Source of the DNA: an uncultured Paenibacillaceae bacterium
GTDB lineage: Bacteria > Bacillota > Bacilli > Aneurinibacillales > Aneurinibacillaceae
Reading direction: 5' to 3'
DNA length: 64,000 nucleotides
Assembly: GCA_946478845.1 (NCBI GenBank)
Contig: CAMLDI010000007.1
Span: 1 to 64,000, forward strand
Shown here piece by piece: positions 16,659-22,948 of the stretch (position 1 is the first letter of the stretch; each line of letters starts with the position of its first letter). The notes beneath the pieces were generated by a model, which saw only the letters and a list, made by a program, of their open reading frames with translations, searched no databases and was not told the origin of the DNA. The translations under genes were made by a program, and so were the position numbers.

Positions 16659-19086
16659 AATAAAGCTTATCACTGAAGCATTAATCGATGAATTAATTAC
16701 AGCAATTGAACAATCATCATCCATTTATATTTTAACTTCCTTTGTAATGAAATCCGGGGTAGATCTCTTAAAACAAGCATTGAGCAAAGCCATAGAACGT
16801 GGAGCAGAAGTAAAGATTTGTGCTGGGGATTATTTATATGTAACACAGCCGGAAGCTTTAAAAAAGCTTATTGAATTGGATGAAAGAATTGAGGTTCGTT
16901 TATGGAGAAGCAATGGACGTTCCTTTCATCCAAAGGCATACATGTTTCAATATCAGGAGAATGAAGGCTCTTTAATCATTGGTTCTTCTAATTTATCCCA
17001 CTCTGCTTTAACGAATGGTGTGGAGTGGAATTTAGCTATGGATTCAGAGGCTTCAAAGGATACTTTCCAAAGAGCACTCAATCAATTTATGAAGCTGTTT
17101 TTGGATGAGCAAACCATTCCGGTGAATAAAGAAACAATTGTTGGTTATGAGCAACGTTTTGAGAAATATCATCGTGAGAATCCGGATCTTGTTCGGACTT
17201 GGACGAAAAATGAAGAAATTGATTTAATGCTGGTGCAATCCGAAGATAAGGAAGAACCTATAATTATTTATGATAAACATGAATTTTATGGGGGGATTTC
17301 TCCTCGACCATCGCAAGAAGAAGCGCTGAAAGCATTAGAGACGGTTGTAGAAGAGGGCTATGATAAAGCAATGGTTGTAATGGCAACTGGGCTTGGGAAA
17401 ACTTATTTAGCAGGCTTCTTCGCACGAAATTATCAGCGTGTTTTATTTATTGCTCATCGTGAGGAAATTTTATACCAGGCGAAACGGTCATTTCAGCATA
17501 TTATGCCCGATCGTACTTATGGTATTTTTAATGGTACGGATAAAGAGGGAGATGCAGATTGTGTGTTTGCCTCTATTTTTACATTAGCTAATCAGCAGCA
17601 TCTTAAGCGTTTTAAGACGAATACCTTTGATTTAGTTATTATCGATGAATTTCATCATGCTGCAGCAAAAACATATCAGCGAGTTATCGATTATTTTCAA
17701 CCGAAATTCTTATTAGGAATTACAGCAACACCTGATCGGATGGATGGGAAAGATGTATACGGCATTTGTGATGGAAATGTAGCCTATCAAATGCATTTCA
17801 TTGAAGCAATCCAACGTCAGTGGTTAGCACCCTTCCATTATATTGGTGTTTATGATGAAACAGATTATTCTAAAATTACATGGCTTGGTAGTCACTATGA
17901 TGAAGAAGAACTACTTGCTGTGCAATTACAAGAAGATATGGCAGTAAAGGTATTGGATGCCTGGAAGAAATATAAGCAAACCCGCACATTGGCTTTTTGT
18001 TCGTCCATTAAACAGGCTAATTATTTAACAAATTACTTTAAAAATAAAGGAGTCCCAGCGACTAGTCTTCATTCGAGCGGTGGTGAATATAGCCGTTCTG
18101 AGGCCATTAGAATGATTGAGAAGGGCGAGTTAGAAGTGATTTTCACTGTCAACCTTTTTAATGAAGGGGTTGACATTTCTTCTATTGATACATTGCTATT
18201 TGTTCGCCCAACTGAATCCTTAACAGTATTTATACAGCAAGTGGGCCGTGGTCTTCGTTTGTTCCAGGGGAAAGAAGCCTGTACAATTATCGATTTAATT
18301 GGAAACTACCGTAATGCAGATGTGAAACTTAGCTTGTTTGATACTCGCAGTGAAGAGGAACGGGAGAAAAAGGGGAAGTCATTACCACAAGTACCTGATA
18401 ATTGTGTAATTGATTTTCAGGTAGAAGTTATTCAACTTTTAGATGAGTTACGAAAGAAGAAACAACCTCGGAAAGATTATCTTCGTTCAGCTTATTTTGG
18501 TTTAAAAGAAGAACTTGGGAGGCGTCCATCCTATTTAGAATTGCATCTATATGGAAAGGCAAAGAGCTTTGAATACCGTCAGGAGTTTAAATCCTATGTT
18601 GGATTTTTGTATTGGGCAGATGAACTGGATGAGTACGAAAAAGAGGTCTTTAACCAATATGAAATGTGGCTTAGAGAAGTAGAAGGAACAGTGATGACTA
18701 AAAGCTATAAGATGGTTGTTCTTTCTTATATGTTGAGCCGAGGCATAGAAAATTGGTTGAACCCAGTCACTCCTGAAGAAGTAGCGCCATTTTTCCATAA
18801 TTATTTAACAGAAAAAGATTATAGAAAGAGAATTGATTTTTCTGATAAGGGTACAAAAGCCTTATGGGAGTATAATGAAAAGAAAGTTGCAAAGCTTATC
18901 TCAACTATGCCCATGACTAAATGGAGTGGCAGTTCAAATGGTCTTCTTTCATTTAAAGAGGCTGTTTTTAAACCAGAGTTTGAAGTAGCGGAAGAGCATA
19001 AAGAGAAGTTGTTTGAATGGACAAAAGAAATATGTGAGTACCGTTTGCATGCTTATTTTGAGCGGAAGGAGCAAGGTATTCATTAG
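16651..19086 (+). CDS. PLD nuclease-helicase fusion (DUF3427 type)
   Basis: An 811-residue multidomain protein. The N-terminal 170 residues form a phospholipase-D-like nuclease with HxK (FHPKAYMF) and GSSNLS. A superfamily 2 helicase follows at about residues 215 to 560: Walker A MATGLGKT, DEFH box, the TATP motif (GITATPDRMDG) and motif VI (QQVGRGLRL). The C-terminal 250 residues match the DUF3427-type tail. The family is annotated as type III restriction-like or HKD nuclease-helicase and is a plausible anti-phage effector. It is translationally coupled to the MazG-like gene. It is intact and followed by a terminator. Confidence 0.85.
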   Translation: MSKIKLITEALIDELITAIEQSSSIYILTSFVMKSGVDLLKQALSKAIERGAEVKICAGDYLYVTQPEALKKLIELDERIEVRLWRSNGRSFHPKAYMFQYQENEGSLIIGSSNLSHSALTNGVEWNLAMDSEASKDTFQRALNQFMKLFLDEQTIPVNKETIVGYEQRFEKYHRENPDLVRTWTKNEEIDLMLVQSEDKEEPIIIYDKHEFYGGISPRPSQEEALKALETVVEEGYDKAMVVMATGLGKTYLAGFFARNYQRVLFIAHREEILYQAKRSFQHIMPDRTYGIFNGTDKEGDADCVFASIFTLANQQHLKRFKTNTFDLVIIDEFHHAAAKTYQRVIDYFQPKFLLGITATPDRMDGKDVYGICDGNVAYQMHFIEAIQRQWLAPFHYIGVYDETDYSKITWLGSHYDEEELLAVQLQEDMAVKVLDAWKKYKQTRTLAFCSSIKQANYLTNYFKNKGVPATSLHSSGGEYSRSEAIRMIEKGELEVIFTVNLFNEGVDISSIDTLLFVRPTESLTVFIQQVGRGLRLFQGKEACTIIDLIGNYRNADVKLSLFDTRSEEEREKKGKSLPQVPDNCVIDFQVEVIQLLDELRKKKQPRKDYLRSAYFGLKEELGRRPSYLELHLYGKAKSFEYRQEFKSYVGFLYWADELDEYEKEVFNQYEMWLREVEGTVMTKSYKMVVLSYMLSRGIENWLNPVTPEEVAPFFHNYLTEKDYRKRIDFSDKGTKALWEYNEKKVAKLISTMPMTKWSGSSNGLLSFKEAVFKPEFEVAEEHKEKLFEWTKEICEYRLHAYFERKEQGIH

Positions 19087-19114
19087 AGCGTGGTTATAGT
19101 GCCACGCTTTTTTA
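19087..19114 (+). terminator. Terminator of the MazG-helicase operon
   Basis: AGCGTGG and CCACGCT form a 7-bp stem with an 8-base loop, followed by six T, overlapping the helicase stop codon region. A similar hairpin is found at 20621-20647. Confidence 0.82.
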
Positions 19115-19115
19115 T

Positions 19116-19130
19116 TTGTTCATAAATTTA
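19116..19130 (+). repeat. 15-bp direct repeat, left copy
   Basis: TTGTTCATAAATTTA occurs here and again at 20663-20677. The two copies bracket the decayed integrative-element segment, as attachment-site or target-site repeats would. The AT-rich sequence lowers certainty. Confidence 0.5.
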
Positions 19131-19335
19131 TAGGTAACTTTTTTGGTGGCTCAGCTCCTCCGCGATTGAACGTATCCAGGACATCGGTGGTATTTAGTTG
19201 TAAGTGAATGAGAGGGGGAACCCCCCTCTCATTCACCCTGTCTGAGAACAGAACATCCGCGATTTCATCGGGAACCTCTACAAGCTCGTCATGTGTATAC
19301 CACAGGTGAAAATCCCGTAAATTGATTATTGTCAT
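19120..19335 (-). pseudogene. Truncated sigma-like ORF of an integrative element
   Basis: The first 40 residues (MTIINLRDFHLWYTHDELVE and on) match the start of the small sigma-70-like proteins carried by Firmicutes conjugative elements. After about residue 32 the usual Arg/Tyr-rich continuation is missing and an unrelated tail runs to a stop inside the direct repeat. The point of divergence coincides with a 33-base perfect palindrome at 19204-19236. The gene is judged broken. Confidence 0.5.
19204..19236. repeat. 33-base palindrome with 15-bp perfect arms
   Basis: GTGAATGAGAGGGGG (19204-19218) and its exact complement (19222-19236) flank three bases. It is GC-rich against an AT-rich setting, and it lies where the sigma-like reading frame departs from its family. 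Confidence 0.8.
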
Positions 19336-19358
19336 CACTCTCCCGCGTTAAAAGTGAT

Positions 19359-19817
19359 TCAGATTTCAATAATACGCAAATCACGCTCCAATGAGTGAGC
19401 GTAGTCCATTGCGTAAAGGGTTACTCTGTCGGCTTGCCCATCGTAGACCGCGATAACACGTTCAGAAACTCCTACCGTGTATCGGGTAACAGTATACAGA
19501 TAATCCTGCTGGAACTCCTTACTAAGAAACTTAATGCCGTTGCTTTTGGAAATAAGCTGCCAATCAGTTCGATTAAACCGTTCACAATGATCAGGGTGGA
19601 GGATAACTTCCAGAAATATGTCTGGGAACTCCTCGCGCCGTTCGTTCACCAACTGGTAAAAGAGCGTTCCCACACCTTCCTCGAAACCGGTCACGAATGT
19701 CCTGTAACCGTCCTCCAGCGCCGCCCCAATCTCCAGTTTCAGTTCCCGCCTCACATCATCCAGCTTGTCCGTGGGAATTTCCCTATGACTTGCGACACAG
19801 CATGTCTTTTCTGCCAT
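19359..19817 (-). CDS. YpsA/DUF1273-like SLOG-domain protein
   Basis: A 152-residue SLOG (Rossmann-like) protein related to YpsA. It has CCVASHREIP near the start, FVTGFEEGVGT (the nucleotide-binding glycine region) and ERVIAVYDGQ near the end. Such genes are common cargo of Firmicutes conjugative elements next to an XRE regulator, as here. SLOG domains bind nucleotides or related ligands; no activity is assigned. Start is ATG at 19817 with GGAGG upstream. It is divergent from the XRE gene. Confidence 0.7.
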   Translation of the reverse strand: MAEKTCCVASHREIPTDKLDDVRRELKLEIGAALEDGYRTFVTGFEEGVGTLFYQLVNERREEFPDIFLEVILHPDHCERFNRTDWQLISKSNGIKFLSKEFQQDYLYTVTRYTVGVSERVIAVYDGQADRVTLYAMDYAHSLERDLRIIEI

Positions 19818-19840
19818 TTGTATAAACCTCCTTTCTTTAT

Positions 19841-19937
19841 ATGGTATTTCAAACCATACTATCTATTATATTATTGCATACATTACCTTGCGTCAAGAAT
19901 AACAGGGTATACCATACCGTATTTTTGGTTGGTATAC
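19841..19937. promoter_or_regulatory. Operator-like inverted repeats between SLOG and XRE genes
   Basis: The divergent region holds ATGGT(7)ACCAT at 19841-19857, the palindrome GGTATACC at 19906-19913, and a further GGTATAC at 19931-19937. GTATACC and GGTATAC are inverted with 17 bases between. The repeated GGTAT core suggests sites for the neighbouring XRE repressor. Confidence 0.5.
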
Positions 19938-19968
19938 GGAATATAATGATTTAAAAGGGGTGATACCG

Positions 19969-20283
19969 ATGTATGAAGAATTTACACAGAATCGTATTGC
20001 GCAGCTTCGTACGCAATGCAAAGTATCCGCCCGTGAAATGAGCCTTTCACTCGGACAAAACGATACCTACATCAATAAAATTGAAAATCATAAAGCGTTG
20101 CCTTCTCTCCAAGGGCTATTTTATATCTGTGATTATTTACGGATTACGCCGCAGGAGTTTTTTGATGAGGGTACGGAGAATCCGATGGTACTTAAAGAAT
20201 TGTTTGCCGATTTGAAGCGCCTTGATGCGGATGCCATTTCCAGTGTCGCATCCGTTGTGAAAGAGCTTTTGCGTAAGAAGTAA
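19969..20283 (+). CDS. XRE-family helix-turn-helix regulator
   Basis: A 104-residue regulator. The HTH spans about residues 7 to 60 (RIAQLRTQCKVSAREMSLSL, then NDTYINKIENHKALPSLQGLFYICDYL), and a short C-terminal helical part may mediate dimerisation. ATG at 19969 follows AAAGGGG; the GTG at 19960 overlaps that site. It is of the type that controls Firmicutes conjugative elements, and inverted repeats upstream fit autoregulation. Confidence 0.82.
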   Translation: MYEEFTQNRIAQLRTQCKVSAREMSLSLGQNDTYINKIENHKALPSLQGLFYICDYLRITPQEFFDEGTENPMVLKELFADLKRLDADAISSVASVVKELLRKK

Positions 20284-20380
20284 AATCCAACCCACCACCC
20301 CCGCCTCTAGACAAAGTGTCCGAAAGAGAACAGGTCTATTTCTCTAAATTCGGCTTCTTTTCGGGCGGGGCAAGCCATTT

Positions 20381-20595
20381 CTATTTGCTCGACCACTCGT
20401 CTAGCAGCTTGATGATCTGCTCTTTAATCTTCATTTGGGTTTTGTCTTTGCCAAAATAGTTGTTTAGTTCTTCACCAGAAATAATCACATTATCAACTTT
20501 CTTCCTTTTTCTTCTCGGACAAAATACCGTCGATTACATCGCTATTGAACATCCCTATCTGGTCAAGCTCCCACGTTCCCTTTGCCTGCTGGTTA
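20381..20595 (-). pseudogene. Broken integrative-element gene, C-terminal remnant
   Basis: Minus-strand readings in two frames join at an A-rich stretch near 20500. The upstream one reads QAKGTWELDQIGMFNSDVID and on; the downstream one reads VDNVIISGEELNNYFGKDKT and on, ending at a stop at 20381. Both are protein-like and together resemble the tail of one gene that has been frameshifted and truncated. No family is named. Confidence 0.4.
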
Positions 20596-20620
20596 AAAAA
20601 GGGAATTAATCATACATAAA

Positions 20621-20647
20621 AGGGTGGAAAATAGCCACTCTTTTTTT
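20621..20647 (+). terminator. Terminator-like hairpin at the right edge of the remnant
   Basis: AGGGTGG and CCACTCT (one G-T pair) around a 7-base loop are followed by seven T. The form and the bases after it (CTTTTTT(T)ATTTG) resemble the helicase terminator at 19087, which suggests a duplicated junction. No intact plus-strand gene is close upstream. Confidence 0.6.
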
Positions 20648-20662
20648 ATTTGAAAAATTTAA

Positions 20663-20677
20663 TTGTTCATAAATTTA
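20663..20677 (+). repeat. 15-bp direct repeat, right copy
   Basis: Exact copy of the repeat at 19116-19130, closing the decayed element segment of about 1.5 kb. Confidence 0.5.
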
Positions 20678-20759
20678 CCATACGCACAACATATTATGCT
20701 GTTGTTAGATGTTAGAATAAATGCAAATGAAATTCTGATATGTGTTGGAGGTGACTCTG

Positions 20760-21542
20760 TTGATTGAGGAATTATACGGAAAAATATCGTCCAGGGGAAG
20801 CAATTTATCGGATCGACTGGAAGACAAATTGACGGGTGACTTTTTTGGTACTCTCCGTTATCTGCCCTTTGAGGTGGCATTAAAACCAATCCTTTCAGCT
20901 ACTTTGTTCCAGGAGGATGATTCTTCAGAAGCAAAGGCTTTTCTGCAATTATTGGATCAAGTCAAAGGATATGAATATGACTTTAATTTTTGGGTCCGCA
21001 GTGAGTTTGGGGAAATTGATGCCACCTTGGAAACAGACAATTTGTTTATTGGACTTGAAATGAAATACCTGAGTGGTCTTTCATCTGATGATGAAGTGGA
21101 TAACTCATCACTTGAGCAGGAGGAAAGGGAACAGAGCATCAATCAGTTGAGCCGATATTCCGAATATTTAAAAACGATTGCTGAGGGGAAGGAGAAATAC
21201 CTGCTATTTATTGCACCTGTTTCTACGGGAGTTCTAGTTATCGAAAATGTTCATTCTAGAAAATTAATACATAAACCTATAATCCTGGGTCTTTTAAGTT
21301 GGCAAGCCATTTATGAAATCCTGGAAAAATTGGATTGTTCTTTAATGGAAACTTATCAAAGAATGATTATTGAGGACCTGCACCAGCTCCTTATTAAAAA
21401 AGGTTTTCAAACATTTAATGGTTTTATTGGACTTGAAGAATATGAAATTAATCAACAAGGTTACATTTTTTCTGGTAAAGGAGAATGGTTTGATTGGCCA
21501 AGCCAAACAATAAAGGGGGATTTAATGTATGAATTCAAATAA
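20760..21542 (+). CDS. PD-(D/E)XK nuclease-like protein
   Basis: A 260-residue protein with a nuclease core at about residues 75 to 105: GEIDATLETDNLFIGLEMKY gives the D-x(10-11)-E-x-K pattern of PD-(D/E)XK enzymes, followed by a helix region with SINQLSRYSEYLKTI. The rest has no family I recognise. Start is TTG at 20760 behind GGAGGTGA; the GTG at 20742 lies upstream of that site. The end overlaps the next gene by 14 bases. The three genes to 22726 form one operon, probably for defence or DNA processing. Confidence 0.7.
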   Translation: MIEELYGKISSRGSNLSDRLEDKLTGDFFGTLRYLPFEVALKPILSATLFQEDDSSEAKAFLQLLDQVKGYEYDFNFWVRSEFGEIDATLETDNLFIGLEMKYLSGLSSDDEVDNSSLEQEEREQSINQLSRYSEYLKTIAEGKEKYLLFIAPVSTGVLVIENVHSRKLIHKPIILGLLSWQAIYEILEKLDCSLMETYQRMIIEDLHQLLIKKGFQTFNGFIGLEEYEINQQGYIFSGKGEWFDWPSQTIKGDLMYEFK

Positions 21543-22107
21543 TATTGGGTCAAACATCGGTAATGCTGTAAAGGTTCTACAACAAACTTATGAAAACATA
21601 AACCGTTTATTAAATGAGATGGATACTGTTGGAAGTAAGGAAGGATTTATATCAATTACTCCAAAGTTTCTTCGGTGGAAATCTGATGCTGAGCCATCTG
21701 GATGGTTTATTCGAAACTTTATAAAATTGTATCAAAGGAAAGAAGATCCAGATTTAGACAACGAATCTGGATATAAGGATGGCCCAATTTATGGGGTAGA
21801 AGTAAATTTAGAAGAGGATGAACCTCAGATTTACTTAGGAAAATTCATTTTTGAAATGGATCCAGATGTCTGGAGAAGACTCCCTGCTGTTTCAGAACAT
21901 TGGCGATATTATAATCCAACAGTTAGAGAAGATTATATGAAAATAACTCAAGTCGATAATTTGACCATAGCTGTTCCATTAAATGAGAAAAGTAGTAAAA
22001 GCTATAACGGAATTCAAGAGGTTAGGTATACAGGTTTTAATCTTGTTTCATTAGATAGCCGGGAAAAAGTAAAAACGATGATTTTTGATGAGTTAATGAA
22101 ACTATAA
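21529..22107 (+). CDS. Unknown protein in nuclease operon
   Basis: A 192-residue soluble protein with a short N-terminal coiled region (AVKVLQQTYENINRLLNEMD) and a mixed alpha/beta body with many aromatic and acidic residues. No motif or family is recognised. It overlaps the PD-(D/E)XK gene by 14 bases, with a ribosome site (AAAGGGGGAT) inside that gene, so the two products are probably made together. Confidence 0.7.
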   Translation: MNSNNIGSNIGNAVKVLQQTYENINRLLNEMDTVGSKEGFISITPKFLRWKSDAEPSGWFIRNFIKLYQRKEDPDLDNESGYKDGPIYGVEVNLEEDEPQIYLGKFIFEMDPDVWRRLPAVSEHWRYYNPTVREDYMKITQVDNLTIAVPLNEKSSKSYNGIQEVRYTGFNLVSLDSREKVKTMIFDELMKL

Positions 22108-22129
22108 AAAATTATAAGGAGAAGGATTA

Positions 22130-22726
22130 ATGGACCTTATTTTTCAAAAATTTTCATTACAAAATCCAATTTTTCATTCCAAAGCCGATCTAAAAGAAAG
22201 GTTTGCTAGATTCTTAAAAGCAGAAATTCCAGGAAGTGAAGTGGATGAAAGCCCAAGTCTTTCCCGTGTTGATTTGCTTTTAAACAATCAGGGCAATATA
22301 TATGCTTTTTATTTTATGTATAAGACACGTAATTTACAGACTGTACAGGGAAATGAACACTATCATTTAAAAAATCATAGTGCCCAGGATATTAGTAGAT
22401 ATGATTTCCTTAAAGGAATTGAATTAATGGAAAAAACGATTGAGGAAAAGGGTTACACTGGTTATGTGATATTATTAACCAATGAACATCTTTATTGGGA
22501 ACCTTCTAGTAAAGAAGAAGCAGTGGATCAACAATTAAAAATTCATGATCATTCCTTAAAAACTGGAAAAATGAATTGGGGAGAGCATGCATCAGAAGGA
22601 ACAAAAGAAAATCGGGAAAAGCCTATTGTTTTAAAAGGGGCTTATACAATTCGCTGGAAAAACTTCTCTGAGTACCCTGATTTAAAAAATGGCCTTTTTC
22701 GTTATTCAATAGCTAATGTAGAGTAG
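22130..22726 (+). CDS. Restriction-like fold protein with lost catalytic motif
   Basis: A 198-residue protein resembling a widespread uncharacterised family with a VDLL...hExKYKT nuclease core and a later AQD(I/L)xRYDFLKGIE and hLLTNEHLYW block. Here the core reads VDLLLNNQGNIYAFYFMYKT: the usual E-x-K is replaced by Y-x-M, while YKT, HSAQDISRYDFLKGIE and LLTNEHLYWEP are kept. So the fold seems kept and catalysis lost. Start is ATG at 22130 behind AAGGAGAAGG. It closes the three-gene operon and is followed by a terminator. Confidence 0.65.
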   Translation: MDLIFQKFSLQNPIFHSKADLKERFARFLKAEIPGSEVDESPSLSRVDLLLNNQGNIYAFYFMYKTRNLQTVQGNEHYHLKNHSAQDISRYDFLKGIELMEKTIEEKGYTGYVILLTNEHLYWEPSSKEEAVDQQLKIHDHSLKTGKMNWGEHASEGTKENREKPIVLKGAYTIRWKNFSEYPDLKNGLFRYSIANVE

Positions 22727-22756
22727 GTTAATTCTTGTAAATAACAAAATCTTATT

Positions 22757-22793
22757 AGAGCGTAGGTCTTTTTTGACCCCGCTCTTTTTTTTT
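22757..22793 (+). terminator. Terminator of the nuclease operon
   Basis: AGAGCG pairs with CGCTCT and an inner GGTC pairs with GACC; nine T follow. It lies 30 bases past the last stop. Confidence 0.82.
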
Positions 22794-22799
22794 GTCCCT

Positions 22800-22861
22800 T
22801 GTAGCATTCACTTGTATCGCTACACCTGTAGCAAAACGCAACACTGTTGCACCCCGCTACA
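22800..22861 (+). promoter_or_regulatory. Upstream activator array for the acetone operon
   Basis: TGTAGC at 22800 and 22827 and its complement GCTACA at 22819 and 22856 form two inverted pairs. Inside the second pair lies the perfect palindrome GCAACA-C-TGTTGC (22838-22850). The array ends about 35 bases before the sigma-54 promoter, a suitable place for an enhancer-binding protein, most likely the AcoR-type activator at 29444. Confidence 0.65.
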
Positions 22862-22895
22862 ATGGAAAACCCTTTCATTTCAACAATCAAAATGT

Positions 22896-22910
22896 TGGCA
22901 CCGTTCTTGC
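22896..22910 (+). promoter_or_regulatory. Sigma-54 promoter of the acetone carboxylase operon
   Basis: TGGCAC-N5-TTGC matches the -24/-12 consensus for sigma-54 (SigL) with correct spacing. It lies 39 bases before the start codon of the first gene. Confidence 0.88.
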
Positions 22911-22948
22911 TTATTAAGTTAGTAGATAACTGAAAGGAGATGAATCTT

